Part shown: in pieces, positions 8,909 through 20,494 of the stretch
Numbering within the stretch: position 1 is the stretch's first letter
Layout of the letters: each line of letters starts with the position of its first letter
Assembly (NCBI GenBank): GCA_021927905.1
Contig: BLLK01000029.1
Span: 248,001 to 312,000, forward strand
Direction: 5' to 3'
From: Chaetoceros tenuissimus
Lineage: Eukaryota; Bacillariophyta; Thalassiosirophyceae; Chaetocerotales; Chaetocerotaceae
DNA length: 64,000 bases
Position numbers and translations under genes: made by a program
Notes under the pieces: generated by a model
Database searches by the model: none
Seen by the model: only the letters and a program-made list of their open reading frames with translations
Told to the model about the DNA's origin: nothing

Positions 8909-11441
8909 ATGAGTGTAGAAGTTGTTGAATCCAACGAAGAGTTTGAAATGACTGCAAAGAAACCACACATGCAGGCATCTTTTCTCGGGGCAGATGATCC
9001 GTTTCATCCTCGCGAAGGAAAACGTTTGACTTGGACGAATGTGAATATGGCTGTGGTACGTCATTCTTTGTTTCATATCACGGTAACATTTGATTGTTAG
9101 AGATTGTGTTACTCTCAGCAGGAGACTTTAGACTTGCTCTGATGCATCATTTGTATGTCTATATATTTGTGCTTGTAGATTTTTGTTCTCACCTCATTTT
9201 ACTTTTTTTCTGGAATACTTGTAGTCCACCAAGAAAAATGGTACCAAGGATTTGCTGAAAAATGTTTGGGGAGAATCACCAGCGAAAGAGATCACTGCCA
9301 TTATGGGACCGAGTGGTAAGTGCACTTTCCTTTGAAGAGATGTAGAACTGAAGGACTATCAGTTTGAGCACTTTCCTTTGAAGAGATGTGAACTGAAGGA
9401 CTATCAGTTTGATCTTATTGAAAAAAGACAGAGAAAAAGACATCAGCAAACTTTGAACAAATATGAGCATGTCTTGCGTACAGTGTTGCACTTATCTCTT
9501 CTAACATTTATTCCTTGATAGGTGCTGGAAAGACTTCCCTTCTCAACATTCTTGCTGGTCGAACAAGAAGTAAAGGAAATCTTGCAGTTACAGCAGATGT
9601 GCGTCTTAACAATTACTCTGTCGACCCAACTTCCTTGGAAGTTCGTAAGCAGATTGCGTTTGTTGCACAGGACGATTCTTTGCAGATTACTGCTACACCG
9701 CGTGAAGCCATTCGTTTCAGTGCAAAACTGCGTTTGCCAAAGAAGACTACAGAAAGGGAAATTGAAACTTTGACTACTAAAATGCTGGAGTCGCTGGGAT
9801 TGACTCATTGTGCCGATACCTACATTGGAGGTGCTTTGTTAAAAGGGATCAGCGGCGGGGAAAGGAAGCGGACCTCAGTCGGCGTCGAACTGGTTCGTAT
9901 AGTTTTTAGATTATCTTTCGGATTCCCTTTCCATCTAAATTTCTAACTATGCTTTTCTTTCTTTAGGTTACAAAGCCAGCGATTGTGTTTTTGGATGAAC
10001 CAACCAGGTAAGTTCATTTATGTCAAGAAACGACTGGATTCAAAGGTTGAATTTCGATTTGATCTATCATTTTCTCAACCCGATTTGGTACCTACTAGTG
10101 GATTAGATAGTTTTTCTGCAACTCAGGTGATTGATTTGCTTCACAAGGTTGCAAATGCTGGTACCAGTGTTTTGTTCACTGTTCACCAGCCTTCATCTGA
10201 AGTGTTCAATTCATTCAATCATTTGATACTCCTTAACAAAGGAGAGGTAATGTATCAAGGCAGTGTGGCCAAAGTACCAACTACCTTTGAAATTTGTAAG
10301 CATCCGCTTCCTCCAAACTATAACCCTGCAGATTGGATCATGACTGTGGCACAAAAACATCCCGTTGAACAGCTGAAATCTGATGGTTTATTCCAAGCGG
10401 ACAAACGTGTTCTCGGAGCTGCATTAGAAGGAGGCAAGGATGGTCATGATGCACTCGGGTTCACGGCTCACTCATCTAAGCAGGTCGATCTTGGAAAAGA
10501 GAGTAACTTGGTTGATATGAGTCCTCCTGGATTCTTGACTCAGGCCAAACTTCTTTTCATGAGAGAGATGAAAAATCTTGCAAGAGACAAAGCATCTGTT
10601 GGGGCTAGATTTGGAATCACCATCTTTCTCAACTTGTTGTTTGGAGTTATTTTCAAAGACGTAGGTCGCTCTTCCAATGCTGACTTTACAAACTCCCAAA
10701 GTCATTTTGGAGCTCTAATCATGGTACAGCTCTCTGCACTCTTTGGTTCAGCCCAACCTGCTCTCTTCGCTATCCCTGAAGAGAGACCAGTTTTCTTGAG
10801 AGAGTACTCTACTGATCACTACGGTGTACCAGCTTATTTTTTGAATAGACTCACTGTTGAGGCATTGCTTACTTTCCTTCAGATGTTGGTAGCTCAGTGC
10901 CTCAACTTCTTCTTGATTGGGTTCCAGTCTAACTTCTTCTTGCTTCTTGCCATCACCTATGCTCTTGCAATGGCTTCTACAGCGCTTGCCGTACTTCTTG
11001 GCTGTTATATTGAAGATGGGAAAATGGCCCAGGAGTTTCTTCCACTTCTCTTCGTCCCACAAATGCTTTTCGCTGGATTCTTTGTTGCGATCCACTTATT
11101 GCCTGAATGGATGCAATGGGTACAATACATTTGTTCTCTTACTTTTGGTGTGAGACTTGGATTGCTTGCGGTAAGTAGCACACTGAATGAAACTATGCAA
11201 GTTTACTTATTAAATCTTTCTTGTATCTCACAATCTTATAAATTACTTTATGCAGGAGTTTGAGGGTTGTACTTCTGACGCAGACGCATTAATTGCTAGC
11301 AATTGCTCCAAAATTTTGAGCAACGTAAATGCCGATCCGTCTGAAAAGTGGTGGTACTGGTTGATTCTAGTAGTTCTTTTTGTTGTTCTTCGCCTTGCGG
11401 CATTGTGGGTTCTAAAGAACAAAGCTTCAAGCTTCTACTAA
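8909..11441 (+). CDS. ABC transporter G family half-transporter (White/BCRP type)
   Basis: Six exons: 8909-9055, 9225-9315, 9522-9892, 9967-10007, 10099-11170, 11256-11441; all GT-AG and frame-consistent; 635 residues, normal for an ABCG half-transporter. The nucleotide-binding domain precedes the membrane domain: Walker A GPSGAGKTS (77-85), Q-loop FVAQDD, signature ISGGERKRTSVGVEL (about 189-203), Walker B and D-loop VFLDEPTSGLDS, H-loop TVHQPSSE. The second half has about six hydrophobic segments (for example NLLFGVIF, LLLAITYALAMASTALAVLL) and a last one at WWYWLILVVLFVVLRLAALW. Before the final helix lies a Cys-containing loop (EFEGC, NCSK) like the extracellular loop of BCRP. Such proteins dimerise and export lipids or hydrophobic compounds; the substrate cannot be read. 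Introns split Walker A (after GPSG) and the D-loop Ser codon. Intron 2 carries a tandem duplication. Confidence 0.93.
9322..9412. repeat. 45/46-bp direct tandem duplication inside an ABCG intron
   Basis: Copy 1 (9322-9367) and copy 2 (9368-9412) begin gcactttcctttgaagag and end gactatcagtttga; they differ by a single extra A in copy 1. The copies abut exactly, start six bases after the 5' splice site, and lie wholly within the intron 9316-9521. The near identity indicates a recent duplication. Confidence 0.95.
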
Positions 11442-12125
11442 TTTGTTGACAAATGATACTTGATGCTCTATTGATACAGTCAACCTTTCAAAAAATCGTT
11501 CTACTATACATATTGGATATTTGCGTTATTATAAATGATGATAATGAATGAATTTATACCTACCACTTTCATCTGTTCGAGTTAAGAAGAAAACATCTCT
11601 TTCACTCATTGTCTTCAATAGAGAAATGAAGTCATTATTTCATATACATAACATGTAGTCAGTCCCTCTCCAAAGTTCTCTCACTATGTACACTCTTCTC
11701 TCCTTTGGTCTCATTTGTAGATAACACATTTTTATTGCAATTTCATTCTCGTTTCGTGAGCTTTTAGAATCAACGAATGAATCGAATCCCTAATCGGAGC
11801 AAAAGTGATTCGATAGATCAGATTGTGGGACCAGTGCCTAGCTATATAATGTTATAGCTATAGGTATATCCCCCTCCTCCATTGGGGGGTTCTTTGAGAC
11901 CTAAATCATCACTCTCCATCATCGCATCCAAATCATCCATTTTGGCTCATTCCTCACTCATCTTTCATATCTATTATCTATCTTCCAAAAGAGATTCACC
12001 TTTCTACCATTTCTTATTGAAATTGACACAGGACGGAAGGTATACACTATAATATTTAGTATCCAATTTTCGAAGGAGCTGTTTGAATCAGCCTTGGAAT
12101 TCTTGACAAAGTACATAATAACAAA
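11442..12125. promoter_or_regulatory. Intergenic region upstream of SKI3 with two adjacent inverted repeats
   Basis: 684 bp. No open frame with family features. At 11839-11860 there is an exact inverted repeat, TAGCTATA / TATAGCTA, with a 6-bp loop; ten bases later CCCCC (11870-11874) faces GGGGGG (11884-11889). Both are about 240-290 bp before the SKI3 ATG. The ABCG 3' UTR should occupy the first part. A regulatory role is inferred. Confidence 0.5.
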
Positions 12126-15100
12126 ATGTCAGTAGAAGGAAAGAAAATAAAGATACACATTGGACAAATCAAAGAAGCTGTCGATGGATTAGATTCGGCC
12201 AATCGAGAATCTTTGAGAGATGCCGCTAGGCTTCTTCTTATTGCAGAAATGTGTCAGCGTGGCGTTGTAACGCCCTTGGATGCTGATGATGAGAAGCTAT
12301 CCCAAGCCGTCATTAACACCGCAGGAAAGATGCTATTGGATGAAAATCAAGTCAAACCTCCTTTGATTGCAGGAGCTGCATTTATCACTTCCATGGTTGC
12401 TCAAAAGACTGCGGATATCATAGCTTCCGATTCTTCAAACGAAATCTTTTCGAAAAAGGAATGGGAATCGGCCAAGAAGAGATGTCGTGATGTCGAAGAT
12501 TCTAGATTGTTAAATTTGCTCGAATTATTCACTTTCACTGATAATATCTGCCATGGAACTTTGACAAATGGTGATGGAATGAAAGTTCTACTCCTTAGAG
12601 TAGCATATGGAAACAATTTGCGTGCATGTAAATTCACAGATCCAAGTGTGCCACCTATGTTTAAGAAAACCCTTGATGTATGCATTGATCTTCAAAATAT
12701 ACTGCTTCGCTTAAGGAGTAAGTTGAATAATGATGACGATGATTCGTCGCTTTTGGTCGAAGGAGAATACAATGCATATTATACGCCAGATACTAGACTT
12801 CCACTTGAGCGTTTGATAGCAATTGCGGAGAGTAAAAATAATAGAAAAAGAGCGGCTGAATGCTCAGTGAGACTAGCTCAAAGTTACCTTCCTCACCTGA
12901 GTGCAACGGTGGTTAAAGATATCCTGAGCGCAGAAGGTAAACAAAGATGGGATAATATACAGAGCACATTCATAGACGGATATAATAATATTGGGAAGAA
13001 AAACGAAGCACCTGCAGTGGAATTGTTAAGCAAAGCTATTGAACTTGTGAACGACATCGAAGACACTTTAGTAACAGATGACAATCTACTGCTTCATAAA
13101 ATATTGAAAGCAGCTCTTGGAATTCATTACGAGAATGAAATAGCAGAGACTATTGCAGAGAAAAATTATCAAGAATCCAGAAATCGTGTAGGTTTAGGTA
13201 GTAAAAGATCAACCAGATCTGATTTTGTTGAGCTTGCAAGTAGGCAGTTAGTATCAGATACTCTGGTAGCCGATGATCTAGACAATTATTCAAGACACTA
13301 TGATCCCAAGACGTTGGATAAGAATTGTTTTGACTTGTGCAAACACTTTTTGCAGTACTATGGCAAGTCGCAAGCTTTTGATTTGCAAGTTGAAACCAGT
13401 CTTGTAATGAAGAAATATATCGAAAGAACAGTATCGAAAGCTCGATACTTGGCAAGCCATAGATTGAAAAAGAAGCAAGAGCTTTCATCAAATGTATGGA
13501 ACGAACTATTTGACTTCATATCTTTGATTTTGACAGAATTCATTGTAGGGAAGAGGTCCGAAGACATATCATCGCAGATTGAAAAAGTGACCTCCGCCTT
13601 GAATGAGATGTTAATTACTGCTGCTGAATCACTTTTTATTTTCCTCTGGATGGTACCACAGACTTCCATTGAATGTGTCTCTTTCTCGTTCATTGCTTCT
13701 ACAAGCAATTTTTTTGAATGTGTATTGAAAAGGAGCAAAGAACTAAAAGTGCTTAGAGAAAAGAAGCGAAAAGAGATAGAAGGTAACATTTTGAGATCGA
13801 CAAGCGCAACTGTGAACAAGGGGGAGGTTAGGCTTGAAATGTGTTCACAAGTAGCTCGATGCCATCTTTTATTATCTTCAATAGGTGAGTTTCAATTTTT
13901 TTCAAGAGATTTTTGAAATTGAAGATGTTGTTAAATTTTTTAATTTCAAAAAGGATCTGAGAAAGATATTACACAAAAAGAGAAAGATGCAATTCTTCAA
14001 ATCTCTAGTGAAACTGTGAAGCTAGCAACATCTGAGTCGAAGTCAAGAGAAATTGCTGAACTCAATTCAAAATTGGGGCTCTTCTTTATGCAGATGCTCT
14101 CAACTTGGTCAGGATTGCATGCATCCCCTTGGACTCTTTGCAACGTTAGTCAGGCAAGATCTGTCATCTCATACGTTAGAAGTAATGTAAAGGAGACTGC
14201 AAAGGAGTGGGGAAGGAAATTAACGAGCGAAGAAGAAACCATCCTTGATATTGCTGAAGCTGACTCTGAAAGTGGTGTACTACCAGGTGGAATGAGGATG
14301 ATTTCATCTAAACTCTATGGCGCCGTCTTACAAAAGCTTAATCTCGAGAGTGATCCTTTCAACGAACTCCTTAAGTCGCACTGTCTGACAGCTTTAACAA
14401 GGGGTAAACTATTGGATACCGATTTCGATATTGAAGAATCCGATACACAATCTCTTGAGGATCAATTGAAGTGTATTACAAATAAGTTGTACACTTTTAT
14501 TTCGACCATGCAGCCATCAACAGAAAACTTTTACTTTTGGCGATTCGAGACATCTCTAATTAACTCTACAGGATATCACATCTCTTTGAATAATCAACTT
14601 ATTGCTGATTTACTTCTTCATGCTTCGAAAGCTGAGGAAGCGAAAGATTTCTTGTTGGAAGCGATTAGATCGTCTCCAAAGAACTATGACGTTGCATTTG
14701 CATATGGTTCATTTTTATTGCGTATGGCTCTCTTTGAAAACGGATGTAGTGACAAAAAATTGTTGAAGAGTGCACAACTACAACTTTTGAAAGCTGCAAA
14801 GTTGGATGTGAACAAAGCAGATCCATTTGCACTACTTGGTCTGTGGTATGAGATACAATCTGATATGAAACGGTCAACAGGCTGTTATTCAAAAGCATTA
14901 CTCTTGGACCCGTCTCATCCTGTTGCTGGACGTGGTATGCTACGAATAAATACAAATGCTTCTCTCTCGAAAATTCTTGACAATGCCATGAATATAGGAC
15001 TATTTCAAAATGGATGGGCGTGGAAAGCTTATGGTGATACAAAAACATACACTGAAGGAGATGACGAAAAAGCTGTAATTTGCTACCAACAAGCGCTAAG

Positions 15101-17030
15101 GGCATCCGATATTTCTAATCCTCTTCAAATCGGCTTAAACATATTTTTCTCTCTTCCAAAAAGTACAGTGAATGATGGCAGTGTAACATGGGTATCTCTT
15201 GGTGGTTGCTATCGTCGATTAGGCAAACACTCTGCATCAGTGAGAGCATTTCAACATGCTTTCGATATTGATGGAAATGACAAGTCTTATTTCTGTTCCT
15301 GGGCTCAAGTTGAATTAGAACTAGGGCTTCTCGATCAAGCTACTGAAAAGTTCGAAAATGTCTTGCACTCAAAATCTACTATTGATCGTTACAATGCTGC
15401 TTACGGCCTTGCTTCATGTATGTTGGTGTTCGCCCGTGCAGCAGTAGAGGAAGGAAAATTTGGCGATGCCTTATCACATTTACGTAAAGGAATTGATGCT
15501 TTGGAGTCAATGGAGATTACTAAAAGCCAACTGAATTTCAATTGTGCACTGAAACTGCTTGGTGACCTCATGTCTTTTGGATATACTCTGCCTGCATCTA
15601 CATTTGCAAGTGAAAAGGTCCTAGATGTAGATGCAGAAAAGTTGAAGTTTGTTGGAGCAGCAACAACGGCTTACGAGGCAATTATGATGAAACTTGATGG
15701 TGTCTACACTGGAAATTTGAGCGAAATTCGAAGGACTGCATTTATAGATCTCGGTATAAATTTCCTTCTACAAGCCAGGTTAAGTTTGTCACCACTTCAA
15801 TCTTCTACTACGGAGTCAAATGACTTTAACAAGGGGCAAGATCACATCAAATCCTCGATTCACTATTTTTTGCAAGCTGTCGAAATCGATCCAACTAATC
15901 CACTTGGCTGGGTAGGATTAGGAAATGCTTATTTATTCAAAGATAAGATCCTTGCTCAGCATGCATTTTGCCGGGCGCTACAATTGGATAAAGGGACTGA
16001 AGATGCATGGGCAAATATGGGCTTACTATACATTGATCATGGAGATTATTCGAAGAGCGAAGAAGCTGTGGATAACTTGACACAGGTGTCAGAGTCTTCT
16101 ATAATGTGGGTACTAAGAGGACTCCTTTTATCAAATTGTTTTGATGGAAATGGCTCCTCGCAGAATATATGTAGGTCAGCTGATTCTTTTCGAGCAGCAT
16201 TACAAATTTCAAGACATCGTGGAGGACTTCTTGGCCTAGCTTTATCATGTAGAAGGGTTGGAGTTCTTGAAGATCCGAAACTAGGAGAGAATGCATACTT
16301 GAAGCGTAGAAGTGATATCAGCATCAGAGAAAGTATGACAAACTTGGAAATGTATTTGCATGATGTTGGAAAGCAAGATATTTACTCCGAAGTCTTACTT
16401 GGACTCATGAAATGCGAAAGAGGAGATCTTTTGAGAAATAGATTAGATTCATTGAACATTGAAGCTGAATTAATTGCTGAAGGAATACAGCATCTTCTAG
16501 AGGCAAAAGAGTTCATGACTACAGAGAAGACCTATGATGTTGAATTTCAGAATATTTTACAAAAATCGTTGGACATTGCCCAAACCATTGCTAGTACCGA
16601 TGATGTAACTCTAGCCCAAGAACCTAATCACGACATCCACAAAGCCCGTCAACATGTCATTGATAACCCTGGAGATGGCGTGTATTGGCTTCAACTGTCA
16701 GAAGCTCTCATACAAGCAATGTCTCATGACATCTCAGATGAAAGACTTACTCTTGTCAAGAGTTCCATCAACAAAACAAAAGAAATTATGTTTTTCCACA
16801 CTACACATTTATCGCTTCTTCATCCACCTCTAAATAGTATCACCAACGTTCACGATAGTGTGGTACAGACTATATTGCCTTCATCTTGCTTCTCTAGGGC
16901 ATTGGCATTGTCTTTTTGGATTGACGATATTTCACAAAAAGAAATTTCAAATTCAGACACTTTTGATTTGCAACGTTCGCTGATACTCGACCCTGAAAAT
17001 TTTGTTGGTAGAAATGCATTCATACTTTAA
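12126..17030 (+). CDS. SKI3: SKI3/TTC37-like TPR scaffold of the Ski complex
   Basis: Two exons, 12126-13884 and 13954-17030, joined in phase 1 over a 69-bp intron; 1,611 residues (human SKIC3 is about 1,560). Ski3 holds Ski2 helicase and Ski8 together and feeds mRNA 3'-5' into the cytoplasmic exosome. From about residue 820 onward there are consecutive TPRs. Several blocks align by eye with human TTC37: YNAAYGLASCMLVFARAAVE (human LKGLGECHLMMAKAAL), FIDLGINFLLQA (CDLGINYYRQA), WVGLGNAYLFKDKILAQHAF (WNALGVV..YALAQHCF), DAWANMGLLYI (AVAWTNLGVLYL), NPGDGVYWLQLSEALIQA (NPGDPALWSLLS). The first ~600 residues are helical but show no clear TPRs and are not recognised. The stop is 93 bp from that of the convergent TPR gene. 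Confidence 0.85.
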
Positions 17031-17123
17031 ACTAATAAGCAATAATACTGTGCTCAAGGTCCAATTTCCTCTATCATTTTTAAGTTTACATGATTGCATC
17101 TACATTTGTATTTTCTGTTGTTC

Positions 17124-20100
17124 TCATATATTGACTGTTCTTTGCATTGGTTCTAGAGTGCACAAAATACTAGCTATCTCTTTCGCTTGAACAGTATTGT
17201 GAAGAGCCTGTTCAATCCTCAATATTTCTTGAAGATAAAATTTTGCGGAAAGCGAGCATCCTGATGCCATCTTCACATAAGCCACATTAGCTAGGGTAGA
17301 TGCAGCAGAACACAATGCATCTTTCAATTCTCTACTATTGATCGCTGATTGTTTCCTAGGTCCAAAAGACTCGAGCAAAAACTCTCTGTGACACTCAAGT
17401 GCCTCTTCAAGTGTTTCCATGGCTGACTCCATTTCATCCATTGCAAAATAAGTGCTTGCAATATTGTTAAGAACAATGGCAATATTTTGACTAAAACCAT
17501 GTTCCTGCCACAACTCTAGGGAATCTGCAAATTCTGTCAAAGCCCCTTCGAAATCTCCTTGAGCAAAACGTGATAATCCAAGACCATTCAGATTCCTCTA
17601 CTCAATTAAAAATAGAAGCAAATGTTAGAGCTAGTTTCAAATCGACGACGGAAAGACAACGAGAAACTTACTGGTATTTCGCTGCCTGCTTCATCACACT
17701 CGATCAGAGTTTTAATTGCCTCAGTAAAAAAGTCCTTGGCCAAATCACCATCGTCCATCATCAGATAAGCATTTCCCATGTTGTAAAGAAAATTCGAAAC
17801 AATAACCTTTTCTTCTTGTTCATCTGATATTTGAAATTGTTTAGCAGCGTAATTTTCAAAGAATTTTTCGTAAACATCGGCAGCATTCTCTACGTCACCG
17901 CTGTGGAAGAATTCAACTGCGTCTTTGTGCATTTCAAGTGCCTTTTGTATCATTAGTGGTTTTTCGTTTGGATATTGTTCAATTCCAAAAGTAACCTCTA
18001 TTTCTCTCTTGAGTCGATTCACTATATCTAAATCTTTCCTGAAACTCATGTTATAGATGATGGATGCAGGATCACAAGCATTCCCGCCAAAAGTATCATT
18101 TTTTGTAAGGTCAATCGTATCAAAACCTTCTAAAGCACAACTAATTGTTTCAGACAAGCTGCAATCAACATCTTTGTCCATCACACTTTGTGGTGACGAC
18201 TGAAACTTGCTTTGATTTGACTTCGACTCGGACATTGCTTTTCTCTTATACAATCTAAGGATGGAAGGAATCCAAGTTACACTTGAAACAATATCAGCAG
18301 CCTCATCGCGATTTCTTGCGTATCTTACTTCAGGAGAAGTCGGGATTTCGTCTATGTCATTCTTCTGGATCTTTGGTGATAAATATCCCTTCTTAAGTTC
18401 AGGTTTAATGTTCTGTGATGGTGAAGTTGACAACTTTTCAAAATGTTCTGTCAAATCTTTGATAATGCTGGCGCTGTCAACATGTGTTTTGTCTGATTGC
18501 ACGCGAGCAATACCAACTGATACTGTATCTTCACGATCAAACTCTTGAGATGAACCAGATGAAGTTGAGGATGGACTCTCGGCACTTGAGAGGCTTCTGT
18601 TATCATTCTTTTTTGGACTAAGAGGAGGGCGGCCACTTGTTGATGAGGCTTTTCTTGGCATGTTGGCTCTCTCTACGGACGGTTTTCTTGGAGACAAAGT
18701 GACAGACTTTCCTGTTGATACTGGAGAATTGCTTCTGCTAGTGGTGGGTGTAGGCACCTTCAACTTTATCTTCTCATCTTTGGGCACATCATCCCTCTTT
18801 GTATTTTTCGCGAAGCTTTTAAGATTATCAATCAACTGCCGCTTCGAACTTTCATTTTTTTCTGGGATCCAATCTTCTTCTTTCAATTCCTGAGACCAAT
18901 TCAAACTAGCCGATTCAAATTTTGGTGACATTTTCCAGCCATCTTCGTCTGCTTGAATATTTTTCTTATCAATCACCCCATTACGTGTTTCTTCAGGGAG
19001 AAATGCCTTATCAAAAGCAGGTATGGATGAGCCAAAATCACTAATACCATCAAACACATCAGACTCAGCTACTGGTGATCCCTTTTGTGGACCTCCTGCT
19101 TTGGGCATTCTCAAAAAGAATGAGGAATCAAAAGCAGCGGGTAAGTCATCCTCTGTATCATCCTCTGAAATTGTCTGCATTTGCTTTCGTATACTCGGGG
19201 AAAGAGGCGCTTCCTTTTTAGGTCCAGAAGCAACTTTTGAATTAGGTGGAAATTTCTTTTTCCTTGTAATATTGCTAGTCAACTTCGCTGCCATGCTCTC
19301 GAAAGCACTATCAGGTATGTTACTCTCGCCATCAAAGTCGTCAAAACCTTGTGCCTTGGAAGGTACTGTCCTAATAGCCATGGCTTTCATCACTGCAGAA
19401 TTTTCAACCCGTACAGTGACCTCAGAGTTCTCAGGGCTGTTTCTTCCATACTCAAAGTTGTTTCCATACGGATCAAAGCTACGTAGTTGATCCCTCTCTG
19501 GTGATTTTTCTTGAGTAAATTTGCCTGATTTGAAAAAGTCAGTCGATATAGTAGTTTTGATTGGAATAAATCCATCCTGCTCCGAAAACTCGTCTACATC
19601 TGGACTAATGTTTTCCTCGTTTGAATTAGAACCAAGGGAAAAATCACCACCTGCAAAGCTATCCTCGTTACTACCCAAGCTCTCATCGAATTCAATTATT
19701 TCATCGTCTAGACTATCATCGCAACAAACTAGATCGTGGTTCTGTGAGTCACGCTCAAAATCATTTTCATTTGCATCATTATATGAATATTCCTCTTCGT
19801 TATCTCCAGTCTCGTCATCAGGATGCTCATCAACAGCAAATTCTCTAATAAGATGATCAGCAAGAGCAGAAGGTACTCTAGATTGCATCTCTAGTCCAAT
19901 ACGCCTATTAGTTCTACTAACCCGAGGAATGGTGGAAGCTACTGGAGTTGCTTTGTCACATGTCCTCTTCTCCCATTTTTGTTCTACACCCTCATTTATC
20001 TTTCGCCTTTCTGGAGATCTGGCTGCTAGGCGAATCGGTGTTGTAGAAGTAGGCGGGCTGACTTTGATAGGTTTACATGACTTATCTCTCTGAGCCCACA

Positions 20101-20149
20101 TACTATGTAAGCTTTTGAAAGAAAAATCATCGTTTGATTGAGTGGACAT
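17124..20149 (-). CDS. Acidic/Ser-rich protein with C-terminal TPR repeats, unknown function
   Basis: Two exons on the minus strand, 20149-17672 and 17597-17124, phase 0, with a 74-bp intron (GTAAGT..GAGTAG); 983 residues. The start is ATG at 20149 (MSTQSNDD); the frame continues a few codons upstream without an ATG. Residues 1-~720 are low complexity: acidic clusters, many Ser-Pro sites, Lys/Arg patches, typical of disorder and phosphorylation. From about residue 755 to the end TPR-like helical pairs appear: ALEMHKDAVEFFHSGDVENA, NFLYNMGNAYLMMDDGDLAK, LGLSRFAQGDFEGALTEF, ALECHREFLLESFG, ILRIEQALHNTVQAKEIA. The last resemble kinesin-light-chain/NB-ARC-type TPRs. I do not recognise the family. 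It lies next to SKI3, another TPR gene, but the repeats are of a different type, so this is not an obvious duplicate. Confidence 0.75.
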
Positions 20150-20494
20150 GATGTTGCTTTTCACTTTTTCACTAGTTCCAAATCAATTTCAGTAGTGATT
20201 TGATCCTGCCACTTCTATCTCAACTTATCTCAACTCTAATTTTTTATATAAAACGAAAATGTAGGAGAGTGTTTGTGTTCAATTCTTCGTAAAATAAAAA
20301 CGACAAGGCATCACTCCAGCTTTATGAAGGGATACTCTCACACTGATATTGTTCCTGTCGGTGCTTATGTGTTAATCCAGTCTTCTAAAAGGGTTCTTGC
20401 AATGATCCCACGATTAAGGCATCTAAAATCGAAAATTTTAGATTTTTGATGAATCTTGAAAATTTCTTACAAAATTGCATTTTATTTTCTATAT
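20150..20494. other. Intergenic region with a perfect hairpin
   Basis: 345 bp between two co-directional minus-strand genes. It should hold the 3' UTR of the upstream plastid-protein gene and the promoter of the TPR-protein gene. A 9-bp perfect inverted repeat sits at 20421-20443. Otherwise A/T-rich with nothing recognisable. Confidence 0.5.
20421..20443. repeat. Perfect 9-bp inverted repeat (hairpin)
   Basis: ATCTAAAAT (20421-20429) and ATTTTAGAT (20435-20443) are exact reverse complements around the 5-base loop CGAAA. It lies 52 bp beyond the stop codon of the minus-strand plastid-protein gene, so it would be in that transcript's 3' UTR. Confidence 0.7.

Noticed and set aside
9056-9224. 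ABCG intron 1 considered as a snoRNA host because of CTCTGATGCATC
   Set aside because: The C-box-like string lacks a matching D box and terminal stem.
12126-20149. SKI3 and the neighbouring TPR gene as a tandem duplicate pair
   Set aside because: They are convergent, the repeats are of different TPR types and the rest of the proteins share no blocks.
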